A stretch of 64,000 nucleotides of DNA from Candidatus Altimarinota bacterium (GTDB lineage Bacteria > Patescibacteriota > Gracilibacteria > BD1-5 > UBA2023). Made by a program: the position numbers and the translations under genes. Under the pieces are notes generated by a model. The model searched no databases. It was not told where the DNA came from and worked only from the letters and a program-made list of their open reading frames with translations. The stretch lies in assembly GCA_023230505.1 (NCBI GenBank), contig JALNXF010000001.1, forward strand, positions 248,001-312,000, written 5' to 3'. Positions 10,239 through 19,708 of the stretch are shown here, one piece after another; positions within the stretch are counted from its first letter, which is position 1; each line of letters begins with the position of its first letter.

Positions 10239-11371
10239 TTTCCTGCTTTATAATCCCAATTTTTAATTTCATCATTGTAGAAATAAATTATTTGGAAATC
10301 TTTATCTCTTTGGAAATCTAGCGGTAAATAATTTATATATCATGCTTTAAATAAAATTTCTGGATTTATGGCATGATTTTTTTTGTCTTCAAAATATTTC
10401 TTATCTGCATTTTCTAAATATGATAAGTTAAGTTCTCTTGTAGCTTTATTAAGGTAAGTCGAACAAAAATTATCAAGGTTTTTATTTTTGTCTAATTTCT
10501 CTTCTCATAGTTTTTTTACTAATTCTTGTCTTATTTTTTCTACTTGTCCTACAAATCTTCAATCAAACTTTATTTGATTATTAAATACATTTAGTAGTAC
10601 TCCTCATAGTTCTTTTGAAAAGGCAGAACAATCTTTTTCTTTTTCTGATGATAGACTTTCAGCTAGTGATAAAAACATCATTATAGATTTTTCTCTATCT
10701 CATCATTTTCACTGCATAATTGCTGCCATAATTCTAGCGCCAGTTGGTGCATCTGTATTAGCAGAAGTTATCTTGTAATAAAGAGATGCATTTATTGCGT
10801 CAAATTTATTCCAGTAATAAATATAAGCTAAATAATAAGGAATTTGAGAATCACTACATGGATTTTTATATTTATCTTCTGTCCAAAGTTTCTTTAAGTC
10901 ATATTCATTTTTAATTAGTGCAATTTTGTTTAAATCACAGTTTTCTTTCATTCATTTTAATCCAAGAGTTAGAGCTTGGTCAACATTTTTTTCAATTTCT
11001 TCTTTTGTTATAGTCTCATATCTTTCATTATAGCTTGTTAATAATAATTCTCAGATTAAGTATGGGTATGTAAAATTAGGATTAATATCAGTGATTAGAT
11101 TTAACATCGGATATAAATATTTTTTATATTCTGAACTTACTGCATTTCATCCTATATATTGAATTGTATCAAGCCAATAAAAATCAGAGACAATATTATA
11201 AAAACCGGCTGAAGAAAGCTTTACAATATTTTTACTTGGAATAAATTCTGGATGATTAACTATATTGTATTTTATATCTTGATGAACAGGATAATTAATA
11301 TAATTTCCTAGGATATAAAAAAATGAAATTGAGAATATTATAAAAACTCAGAAAAAAAACTTTTTTAACAT
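10235..11371 (-). CDS. membrane-anchored TPR-like protein
   Basis: 378 residues, opening MLKKFFFWVFIIFSISFFYI, an N-terminal anchor or uncleaved signal. The rest is helical and shows repeated helix pairs with aromatic/small spacing (YPYLIGELLLTSYNE, IPYYLAYIYYWNKFDA, ASLYYKITSANTDAPTGARI), as in tetratricopeptide-like solenoids. The stretch SSAGFYNIVSDFYWLDTIQYIG resembles the start of small TPR lipoproteins of unknown role. The gene follows jag by 10 bp, suggesting one transcript. Its stop overlaps the convergent C39 gene. Confidence 0.65.
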
Positions 11372-11381
11372 ATTTTGTCTA

Positions 11382-11888
11382 TTAAATATCTATTCAATCA
11401 ATATCTATATCAATATTAACACTCTTTGGTTTTGAGAAAGAAATATGCATAACTCTTTCAGCTCAAACTCAATCACTCCATGCAGTTAATCATTCAATTT
11501 TCTTATCTCAAATATAAGAGTGAATTTTCTTTCTCTCATATGAACTAAAATTTGGAAGTGTTATTTCTTTATTATTTTTCATAATATAATCAATTCTTGA
11601 ATCGATATATTTAAAAAGTTTATCATCTTTTGCTTTTAAATAGTCATTTACCTCAAGGTGAATTATGCAATTTTTTCAAACAATATTCTCTATCATTCTT
11701 CCGAGTAAATGTTTTATATTATCGAGAGATTGCCCATGGATTCAAATAATTAGCTTAGAATCAGGTGTTTCAAGTTTTACATAGTAGATATTTCTTTTTT
11801 CATCTTCTAACTCTACAGACAGAGAATCTACTTGAATTTTAGATAAAGTAAAAAATTTATTACATAGGTCATATATCTGTTCTTTCAT
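11382..11888 (-). CDS. jag: Jag/KhpB-like KH-R3H RNA-binding protein
   Basis: 168 residues. The middle part LIIGIHGQSLDNIKHLLGRM is a KH-domain GxxG loop with the usual hydrophobic frame (residues about 50-90). It is followed by NYSYERKKIHSYIGDK-type sequence near residue 120 that matches the R3H helix arrangement of Jag/SpoIIIJ-associated proteins, here with the R..H signature partly degenerate. Jag binds RNA and affects cell division and envelope growth in Gram-positives. In many genomes it follows yidC, which is not seen here. The -10 element TATAAT lies at 11918-11923 on the minus strand. The protein ends in an acidic IDIDIDGIDI tail. Confidence 0.8.
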
Positions 11889-11917
11889 AATTTTTATTTT
11901 TAATTTTTAATGGCCTT

Positions 11918-11935
11918 ATTATATAAATTTTTTGA
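11918..11935 (-). promoter_or_regulatory. probable promoter of jag
   Basis: Minus strand reads CAAAAAATTTATATAAT, with TATAAT at 11918-11923. The same AAAAAATTTATATAAT core occurs at 31811-31826 and 32386-32401 on the plus strand. The ATG is 30 bases downstream. Confidence 0.55.
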
Positions 11936-11963
11936 AAAAAATAAAATTTAAGTTTGAAAAAAG

Positions 11964-13589
11964 TTAGTCTATATTAAATATTGCTCATCTTGAAAATATT
12001 TCTGTTTCATCTTTGCTAATTATAGCAGGGAAGATTATATCACAAGTTCTTAGCTCAGCATTAAAATTTATACTAAAATCACATGGACAACTTGTACAAC
12101 TTAGCTTTGCATTAATAAATCAATTTTGCACAATTTTATCTTGTAAACACTTATTTTGAATTTGATTTGTATTAATTTTAGAATTTTCTTTTACAATTGG
12201 ACATCCGGAATTTGACGCTGGACCAAATACAAGAGGACATAAATCATTTTTATCAAGAGTACCATCATTATCACTATCAAGATTTTTAGCAACTTCTATT
12301 TGAATTGATGCAACCGCCTCATTTACACTTTCATCAGTAACTCTTAGAATTACAGAATAAACTCAGGGATTTAAATAAATATTTTCAGGATTTTTTAGGC
12401 TAGAATTATTATTATCTCAAAAATCCCAATTATAAGTGTAGTTAGAGTCTCATCAGCCTACAATTGAGCTAAAATCAACTTTTAACGGAATAGATCAATA
12501 AATTGGATTTCAAAGTATATTTGCACTAATTCAGCTTTTATTATTACTAATGTTTATTTCAGAGTATGATGTAGATTTTTTTCAATTTGAATTATCCTTA
12601 ATAGTTAGCTTTACTATCCATTTTCAGTTTGTTTTTAAATCAAAATCATTTAAACATTTTCATTCTTTTATTATAATTTCTTTTGTTGATAAATTTGTAA
12701 ATTCCCAAATATAACTAAAATCTCAGACATTTTCTGTATATCAAAAAAAATCATAAATTGTATTTTTTGAATTTGTTAAATTAGATGGAGTTCATTTTCC
12801 AGAACATGAATTTAAGTTTTCTTTATCAAAAATTTTAATTTCTGATGATAAATCTGATTTTTGTTTACTTTTGAGTTCACATGAATTTATTCAAAATATT
12901 TTATATGCCATATTTATAAATTCACCTTTATTTATATATTCATTAGGAAATACTTTGTTTTCACTATTAGCTTTTAGAATTCAAGTCTCAATTCATTTTT
13001 TTGCAAATCAATACCATTTGTCATCAACATCATTAATTACTGTAGTTCTTGAAATATTGGAATTTAGCTCGTCATTCCAAATTTTCGCTGTTCTAAGTAA
13101 TACTGTAACAGCCTCTATTCTTGTAATATTATTTTCTGGACAAAATGGAGTTTCTGTAAAAGTTTTTTTGTTTTGACATGTATATTTTCCTGAGCTATCA
13201 AGTAAATATCATTTAATTATTCAGTCATCTTTTCCGCTTGAAATACAATAAAAATATGGATTATTTTTCTCGACATCTATAAATGGAAGTGTATTATATT
13301 TTATAATGTCTTCAATGCTTGGTGAAATACAGTCCTTACATCAAACTCAAACCACAATTCCAACAAATTCATCTCTTCTTATTAGTCCACTTGGATTAAA
13401 TTTATGTGTGGGATTATCCTTTATAATTCACATATTGTATAGATATTCCAGATTTGAATAAAAATTATCAGTTTTGGCTATATCTGTAAATGGTAAGGAA
13501 GAGGCATTTGTTATTGAGAAATAAAATAATGCCAATACAAATATTAGATATTTTGATATTTTTTGTAGATTTAAATAATTTTTTCTCAT
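11964..13589 (-). CDS. surface protein with SLH, PKD and thrombospondin type 3 domains
   Basis: 541 residues. The N-terminus MRKNYLNLQKISKYLIFVLA is a signal peptide. SLH-like modules follow: LPFTDIAKTDNFYSNLEYLY near residue 33, with GIIKDNPTHKFNPSGLIRRDEF, then a second set around 150-235 (NITRIEAVTVLLRTAKIW, WYGFAKKGIETGILKANSEN). SLH modules anchor proteins to cell-wall polymers. A PKD fold is seen near residues 375-430 (GSIPLKVDFSS, YTYNWDFGDNN, GVYSVILRVTD). A calcium-binding TSP3 repeat DSDNDGTLDKNDLCP is near 440-455. The C-terminus is Cys-rich (CTSCPCDF). It starts 1 bp after the prepilin-like gene. Probably anchored outside the cell. Confidence 0.85.
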
Positions 13590-13590
13590 A

Positions 13591-14031
13591 TTATTTTTTA
13601 GTTATTTCTTTTACTGAAATTTTAATTATTTGGTTTTGTGTTCAGACTGAAGTATCAGCATTTTGTATATAAACTATTCTTGAATATAGATTTCCATCAT
13701 AATTTTGAGTGTCTAGTATATTATTTCAATATTCATCAACTAAGCTATATTTGTCATTTTCAGTTCAAGTTAAAATTTCAAATTTTTTATTTAATTTATC
13801 TTTGTAAATATAAATTTTTTCTCACTCTGTAATTGATTTTGTATCAATAGATTTTATTATATTTACAGTATTATTTTTAAGAAAAAAAACTTTATTGTTT
13901 TTTATAAAACTATCTTCTAAACTATAATTAGAGCCAATTATACTTACTATTCAGGTAATTACCAAAGATATTATGAAAATTCATATAATTAATGAAACTA
14001 GCGTTTCTCATTTATTATTAAGTTTTCTCAT
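13591..14031 (-). CDS. prepilin-like protein (type IV pseudopilin)
   Basis: 146 residues starting MRKLNNKGETLVSLIIGIFI. A short positive leader ending in Gly (TGA) is followed by Glu and a 20-residue hydrophobic helix. This is the arrangement cleaved by type IV prepilin peptidase, although the usual GFTLIE is GETLVS here. The remainder is polar, with no pilin-specific disulphide. It is separated by 1 bp from the SLH protein gene, so the two are translated from one message. This pairs a pilin-like and a wall-binding protein. Confidence 0.75.
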
Positions 14032-14176
14032 TTTAAATTGTTATAAAATTTTCTTTATTGTATCATATTTTTCCTTAAAATCAAAAAAATTATTTTATTA
14101 AAGTATGTCTTATATTTTGCATTTTACATATTAATTATTATAATGCACTTACCTTTATTTTTTTAAACAAAAACAT

Positions 14177-15052
14177 ATGAATTCATTTATAATAATAGCT
14201 GTTGTATTTGCTTTAATAATTGCTTTTAAAGCAATAAAAATTATACCACAAGGTTATGCTTGATTAATTAGTAATCTTTGATCTTATTCTAAAACAGTCT
14301 GATCTGGTCCTACTTTTTTAGTTCCATTTTTTCAATCTATAATAATTGTTGACATAAAAGAACAAGTTATAAACGTTCCAGAACAACAAGTAATTACAAA
14401 AGATAACGTTTGAGTTACAGTTGACTGAGTTGTTTATGTTCAAATTCAAGATGCCTACAAGGCAGAATTTGAAGTACAAAATGTATTTATGGCTGTAATT
14501 AATTTGGCTCAAACCACACTTAGATCTGTACTTGGTACAATGACTCTCGATGATACATTTTCTAATCGTGAAGTAATTAATGCTCAACTTCTTATGACTC
14601 TAGATCGTGAAACAGTTAAATGGTGAATTAAAGTTATGAGAGTAGAAATTAAAAAATTAGAACCACCAAAAAGTGTACAAGATCAAATGAATATGATTAA
14701 AAACGCGCAAAGTGATAAAACAGCTAGAATTACTGAATCTGAAGGTTATAAAATAGCTTTAATTACAAAATCTGAAGCTGATAAAGCTCAAAAAATCCTT
14801 GAAGCTGAATGACAAAAACAATCAAAAATCCTTGAAGCTGAATGAATTGCTCAAGCTAAAATTGCAATAGCAGAAGCCGAAGCTAAAAGATTAGAACTAG
14901 AATCTATGGCGGCTCAAAAATTCTTTACAGGAAATGCAGTAACTAAAGAACAATTAAAAGTTATTGAAAATTCTCTATCTGGTTGAAATACAAAATATAT
15001 TCTTGATAATGATATACTAACTAGTATTTGAAAAAGTTTTTGAATTAAATAA
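14177..15052 (+). CDS. SPFH/band 7 protein (stomatin-like)
   Basis: 291 residues. The N-terminal membrane helix MNSFIIIAVVFALIIAFKAI is followed by the band 7 domain with the conserved start KIIPQGYAGLISNLGSYSKT and FFQSIIIVDIKEQVINVPEQ (residues 21-80). Further signature stretches are QTTLRSVLGTMTLDD and REVINAQLLMTLDRETVKWG. A long Ala/Glu/Lys coiled coil (about 190-250: ILEAEGQKQSKILEAEGIAQ) precedes a short C-terminal tail. Stomatins form membrane microdomain scaffolds and typically pair with NfeD. The nfeD-like gene is 54 bp downstream, with a dispersed repeat in between. Confidence 0.92.
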
Positions 15053-15058
15053 TAAACC

Positions 15059-15086
15059 CTGTCATTCTCGAGAAGTCGAGAATCTA
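15059..15086. repeat. dispersed repeat, GTCATT..GAATCT type, copy 2
   Basis: ctgtcattctcgagaagtcg followed by agaatctat, a variant of the 7816 repeat containing a CTCGAGAAGTCGAG partial dyad, between the stomatin and NfeD genes. Confidence 0.65.
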
Positions 15087-15106
15087 TAATTACTAACCCT
15101 ATATTT

Positions 15107-15529
15107 ATGGAACTACTTTATATTTGGCTTGCTGCTGGTGTTTTCTTTCTGATAATTGAAATGATGACCGTAACTTTATATTGACTCTCAATGAGTATCG
15201 CATCTTTTATTGTTGCACTCTATGTCTATTTAATTAATGCACAATCTGCTGATATTACTCAATTTATAATTTTTGTAATAATTAGTACCGCTTGTATTTT
15301 CATTTTTCCTAAATTCTTTAAACTTTCTAAATGAACTGCAAAAATCTGAATGGAAGCTTATATTGATAAAACCTATAAATTGAAAAAAGTTTGAAATGAC
15401 TGGAAAGTAGAAATTGAAGGAGTTGCATATCTTATAAATGAAGATAGTGTTACTGATGATTTTGAGGAATGAAGGAAAATAAAAGTTATTTGATATGAGT
15501 GAACTAGTTTAAATGTTGAATTAATTTAA
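15107..15529 (+). CDS. NfeD-like membrane protein
   Basis: 140 residues. Two to three membrane helices lie in residues 1-70 (MELLYIWLAAGVFFLIIEMM, IASFIVALYVYLI, FIIFVIISTACIFIFPKFF). A small C-terminal OB-like beta domain follows (KVGNDWKVEIEGVAYLIN, GRKIKVIGYEGTSLNVELI). This is the short NfeD form that partners with stomatin-like proteins in membrane quality control. Gene order after the SPFH gene supports the call. A bidirectional terminator follows at 15543-15576. Confidence 0.85.
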
Positions 15530-15542
15530 ATAAATTAAATTT

Positions 15543-15576
15543 AAAAAATACTCTCCAAAATTTGAGAGTATTTTTT
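15543..15576. terminator. bidirectional terminator
   Basis: 13-bp perfect stem aaaaaatactctc / gagagtatttttt with an 8-base loop. T-runs occur on both strands, serving the NfeD gene (plus) and the convergent cold-shock fusion gene (minus, stop at 15585). Confidence 0.9.
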
Positions 15577-15584
15577 ATTTATAA

Positions 15585-16436
15585 TTAGCCTTTTACTACA
15601 ATATCTATTGCCATAAAATCTGGATCAAGACCTGTTCAGGGTTTTTTACTAAGTTCAGATAAATGCGTAAGTATATCTGGATTATTCTTTAACTCTTTTC
15701 TTGGTAAGAGTTTAAATTCCACTTTAGACCCTCTTGATAGTTCTTCATATATCTCTTCTCTATTTTCATCTCTATTTTTATCGTTAATAGCAGTAAAATG
15801 AAATATATAATCTCTGCCATTATCTCAACGAATAATTCATGAGCCTCTTTTATTAAATAATGAAAATACAGAACCTTGCATTGTTTCGTTAATTTTTTCT
15901 TTTTCTTCCTTAGCCATTCTGATTCTTTCTCAATCTGCATGTTCAAATAAATCAAATACAAGACCTCATTTTTGCATTGCCATACCATAGTTTTTGTCAA
16001 AAAGTTCTTGAGTTAATCCTGGATGAGCAATAAGAGCTTTTGCTACTTCTAGTTCAGCTTCAGATCATTCCTGTACTTCAAAGAAATAATAATCTAAATC
16101 TTCCAGAGTTGTTTTCGGATTATTTATAATGCTTTTAATAATTGATAATTCAATAGGAGATCAACTATCACATGAATTAAACTTTTCTTTAAGTACATCT
16201 AAAGGGAGTTCATTCATTTCTATTGTAGATTTTAATCCTTTTTTTACTTTATCTCCTATTTTATCAATTGTCATTTTTTCTCTTACTTCTTGAATTCTAG
16301 CTTTTGCTAGTTCTTCATCTTTACCAAACGGTGTAGCATTAAATTCTCAAAGTGTAGTATTAGGTCTTAGTTCTCATGACATCAAGCTTTCAGGATTTAT
16401 TTCTTGATGTCAGTCTCAAATTTTATTATTAGGCAT
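15585..16436 (-). CDS. protein with C-terminal cold-shock (CSD) domain
   Basis: 283 residues. The first about 200 residues are charged and helical (for example KARIQEVREKMTIDKIGDKV and a repeat-like YYFFEVQEGSEAELEVAKAL region) with no family recognised. From about residue 205, RGSGIIRGDNGRDYIFHFTA, then LSRGSKVEFKLLP and MAIDIVVKG at the very end reproduce the cold-shock domain pattern (G-x-IxxxxGxDYFFH, RGxxVxFxxxxxxxxxAxxI). This fold binds single-stranded RNA or DNA. A long N-terminal extension on a CSD is unusual. It shares a terminator with the convergent nfeD gene. Confidence 0.7.
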
Positions 16437-16523
16437 AAATTTATTATGTTAAAAATTAAATACAAATTTAGTATAACATATTAATTTGATTTATGCAAAA
16501 AATCTATTAAATTTGATATTTAC

Positions 16524-16551
16524 TTGACAAAAGATAGTTTAGATATATAAA
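16524..16551 (+). promoter_or_regulatory. consensus promoter for the gene at 16586
   Basis: TTGACA at 16524-16529, a 16-base spacer, TATAAA at 16546-16551; the ATG follows 34 bases later. Confidence 0.65.
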
Positions 16552-16585
16552 TAAGTAAACTATTAAAACTTAATTTAAGTTATTT

Positions 16586-17494
16586 ATGCAAACTAGTCCA
16601 AGTAAGGATATTTCTATTCAAGAAGAAACTAAAAATATTCTAGATTTTATTAGTCAAAGAAAAACTGAGCTAGAATGAACTATCTTAAATTATAGGAATG
16701 AAAAAGTTCTTGATGTAGCCATAAATTTAATTAAATTATATTCTGATTTTGAGTATTTTGTTTCTGAAAATAAAGATTTAAAAAATGTGCTTTTTATTAT
16801 TAATCTTATTCAAATTGAAATTGATTCAAAGGAATTACATCTAAAATATCTTAAGAGTAAATTAATAGAATCTAATTATGTTCAATCAAAATTCATTGTT
16901 CCAAAATGAGATCCTAAGTGAATTAAAGTTTTTGATGAAGTAATTGAAAAAACTAATTTTACTAAAAAATTAATTGAAGATTACGTTAATAATGCTTGAT
17001 TTTGAGAAAATAAAGATAAAATTTTGAATTTAGTTTTTGCTTGATATAGAAATGTTACAATAAAAGAAGATGATTTAGTTGAAAGTTTTCATGAGTCCAA
17101 TGCAGTTTTAGATACTATTATTACTAGATTTTGAGCTCTGCAATTTGCCAAAGCTTTTTCTTTTACTGATTTTTTGACTTTTAGATTATGACTTCTTGAT
17201 ATGAATGAGCTAACAAATAAGCTAAATGATTTTGGTTATAAAGATGCTATTCTTGATTTACCAAATGGTGGAATTATAGGGATACTTAATTGATTTGAAA
17301 AAAACCCTAGTTTTAAACAAGCAAACAATTTTTATTTTTTCTGATTAGTTAAGGAATTTAATCAAATCTTAAATTGAGACAACGAATTATCTCAACAAAA
17401 AAAACCAATGTTTCCACCAGAAGTTACTGCAATAATTCTAGACAGAATTAAAAAAATTGAAGCGATTTATTGAGATGCTAACCTTTTTGATTAA
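16586..17494 (+). CDS. hypothetical protein, mostly helical
   Basis: 302 residues, MQTSPSKDISIQEETKNILD at the start. No signal peptide or membrane segment. Rich in Lys, Asn, Phe and Ile with amphipathic helices throughout, such as ELHLKYLKSKLIESNYVQSK and FFGLVKEFNQILNGDNEL. I recognise no family. It has a strong consensus promoter of its own and stands between two minus-strand genes, so it is probably a monocistronic cytoplasmic protein. Confidence 0.75.
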
Positions 17495-17512
17495 TTTAAT
17501 TCATATCATAGC

Positions 17513-18184
17513 CTAATTATTAAATCATAAAATATCTTTTAAATCTTTCAAAGATTCTATTTCAAAATCACAATAAAATTCATTTATTTTGTCTTTTTTT
17601 GAATAATTTAACCAGATAGTTTTAGCTCAAGACTTATGTCATCATTCAATATCAGACCATCAATCTCATATAACTAATTTGTTATCTGGAATTCAAAATA
17701 AATCTTCTATTTTCTTAAATGAAGTTAGAAAAACATCGGGATTTGGTTTTTTCTTTTCAACTTCATTTGAGCTCGTGCTCGCTATTACTATTTCTTTTAA
17801 ATTGAAATACACTATAAATTGATCAATAAATTCTCTACAAGCACCTGAAGAAATACCTATTTTATAACCATTTTGATGTAATAATTCTAATATTTCAAAA
17901 GCATAAGGCATTAATTCTATTTTTCATCCATTTAACATAGAAATAACTATTTCATCCTTCTTTGAAACAAATAATTCTAATTCTTCTTTATGAAAATTTA
18001 TCTTATTTAAAAGCAAAACTTCTGAAATCCATTCCTGAGGAGTTCTTCAAGCAAATCTAACTCATATTTCCTTTGGATCTATAAATAATCCCTTCCCTTT
18101 TAAAAAATCCGATTCTATTTGCTAATGTATTTTCTGTGTATCCGCGATTGTTCAATCTAAATCAAATACAATATGGTTTTTCAT
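17513..18184 (-). pseudogene. HAD-superfamily phosphatase interrupted by an in-frame TAG
   Basis: A 224-codon frame encoding a HAD-IA hydrolase. Motif I FDLDGTIADT is at residues 7-16. The cap domain runs from about 20 to 90. Motif II ISSGAC lies near residue 113, motif III is the Lys in EKKKPNPDVFL, and motif IV is VIGDGWSDIEGGHKSG. Codon 21 (18122-18124) is TAG, directly after ADTQKIH and before QIESDFLKGKG, where homologues read through without a break. TAG acts as a real stop elsewhere in the window. Starting downstream would drop the catalytic Asp nucleophile. It is therefore a recent nonsense mutation, a sequencing error, or readthrough. The rest of the frame is intact. Confidence 0.75.
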
Positions 18185-18351
18185 TAAAATTGTTTATAAA
18201 TTAAAAACTTAATTAAAGTATAAACAAATCTTTTAAAAAAGAAAATGATTTATAAATAAAATTCAAATTATACTAAAGTATTTATTAGTACTTAAAGAGT
18301 TTAATATTGATAAATTTGAAAAGATGATTAACAGTATTTAAACTCATAAAA

Positions 18352-19119
18352 TTATTTCCTATTTTTATCTGCTCCTTTTTTAAGCATTTTCCTAAATAAT
18401 TCAGGTTTGATAAAACCTAAACGTTTTCATTTATCATCTGAGTAAATAACTATTGAAACAATTTTTCAATCCATGCCAATAACTGGTGATCAGGAAAGTC
18501 ACTCCCATGGAGTATTATCTGTAGTGATATTTTTAAAAGATCTTGCATCTCTTAAAGTTGAATCATTAATTTCAATTGAAAATATAGTAGAATCATCATC
18601 TACCCATCCAACCTTTCACCAGATTTCAATAGGCACTCTATTAAAGTTTTTTGTTGGAATTGTTCAATAAACATACACTGTATGTCATCCTATATCATTA
18701 TCTCTTACATCAGATACTTCTAAGATATTTAGATTATTATATCTGTCTTTTATAGAATTATATTTATCTCCTTCACTAAAATATTTTACAATTTCATTAT
18801 TTTTTATAAAAAGAATATCATTTTCTTTTGTTAACTTATTTGTTTTTGAAAATCAATGAGAGGCTCATAATAATCATACTTGTCATTTAAAATATATTTT
18901 ACTATAATTACAATATCAAAAAGCACTTAATCATGAAGCGGTTGTTACAATTCATTTAGGACCTTCGGCAAGAGCTTTAGTTTGACCTAAAATTAAAGAA
19001 ATAGCTAATCAGACTCAATATATTATTTTTTTATAATTTAATTTTCGTTTCAGAATATTAGAATCAACTGACAAACTATTTCAAACAAGAGTTTGACTTA
19101 AAATTTTTTTATTAATCAT
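18352..19119 (-). CDS. membrane-anchored trypsin-like serine protease domain protein
   Basis: 255 residues. Residues about 28-50 (KKIIYGVGLAISLILGQTKA) form an anchor or signal. The C-terminal half ends a chymotrypsin-like fold: PWEGLSGSPVIGMDGKIVSIVI carries the GxSGSP nucleophile-serine motif (Ser about 220). A candidate catalytic His is in GASHGF (about residue 82) and an Asp in RDNDIGGH. The spacing is compatible with an S1-family peptidase, but the His motif (TAAH in classical members) is not standard, so activity is uncertain. It faces the tRNA-Trp gene terminator upstream. Confidence 0.6.
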
Positions 19120-19138
19120 AATTTTTAATTTTTAAAAA

Positions 19139-19167
19139 AAAATCAGTATTTTGAGTATACTGATTTT
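19139..19167 (-). terminator. terminator of tRNA-Trp
   Basis: 11-bp perfect stem aaaatcagtat / atactgatttt with a 7-base loop. On the minus strand it is followed by a run of about nine T, 18 bases past the tRNA. Confidence 0.85.
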
Positions 19168-19184
19168 AATTTATTTGTCAATGG

Positions 19185-19256
19185 CAGCCCCGCAGAGAAT
19201 CGAACTCTGATCGCAGGATTTGGAGTCCTGCATTCTAACCGTTGAACTACAGGGCT
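19185..19256 (-). tRNA. trnW: tRNA-Trp (anticodon CCA)
   Basis: Minus strand: acceptor arm AGCCCTG pairs with CGGGGCT (one G-U). The D arm is GTTC..GAAT. The anticodon stem CAGGA/TCCTG encloses the loop CTCCAAA, giving anticodon CCA. The T arm is CAGAG TTCGATT CTCTG. The discriminator is G, and CCA is not encoded. CCA reads only UGG, consistent with UGA not being tryptophan here (as it is in Mycoplasma) but glycine. Confidence 0.96.
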
Positions 19257-19258
19257 AG

Positions 19259-19282
19259 ATACAAAGCCTTGAGGCTTTGTAT
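19259..19282. other. perfect 10-bp hairpin between tRNA-Trp and the upstream gene
   Basis: atacaaagcc TTGA ggctttgtat. It lies 3 bases before the tRNA 5' end on the minus strand and 11 bases after the stop of the 70-residue gene. It lacks a long T-tail; it may act as a processing or weak termination element. Confidence 0.6.
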
Positions 19283-19293
19283 ATTTTATATAT

Positions 19294-19506
19294 TTATCAA
19301 GGAAAATATCATTCTTTAAATGTTAATTTACTTTCATCAACCATTCCTCAAGTTATTTGACCTAATTCAAAGGACGTATAAACATTAATTCAAATTTTAA
19401 GAGTTTTCAATTTTCTTCATACTTGTTCTGTTACCTTTACAACTCATGTTTTTGGTAATTCTCAAGTTACTTCTTGATTATTAATATTTCTAATTATTTC
19501 GCTCAT
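19294..19506 (-). CDS. 70-residue hypothetical protein
   Basis: MSEIIRNINNQEVTGELPKT at the start, ending KLTFKEGYFPG. Mostly short beta-type segments; no Cys, no membrane segment. Five of the glycines are TGA codons, confirming the frame. It lies 5 bp after a two-helix membrane protein and upstream of tRNA-Trp, at the end of the rpsB-tsf string. Family unknown. Confidence 0.55.
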
Positions 19507-19511
19507 ATATT

Positions 19512-19700
19512 TTATTTCTTATTATTTACTAACCAATCTATAAAAAGATATGCTAATATTGCGATTCATATTATTACTTGAGTAATGAAAATCTGAGTAA
19601 ATACAGAATCTTCTTTTTTTGGAAACCAAACAAAATACATTGCTTGTAGGGGTCAAATTATAAGAAGAACTGAGGCAACTTTAGCCAGAAAATTTTTCAT
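19512..19700 (-). CDS. small two-helix membrane protein
   Basis: 62 residues. Helix one is about residues 3-24 (NFLAKVASVLLIIGPLQAMY); a short loop (FPKKEDS) leads to helix two at 33-56 (IFITQVIIGIAILAYLFIDW), with a basic tail VNNKK. It starts 8 bp after tsf on the same strand, so it is likely in the rpsB-tsf transcript. No family recognised. Confidence 0.6.
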
Positions 19701-19708
19701 AAAAATTT

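Noticed and set aside
12871..13176. Plus-strand frame inside the SLH protein gene
   Set aside because: Antisense to the SLH/PKD gene whose domains are recognisable; the plus frame gives hydrophobic low-complexity sequence.
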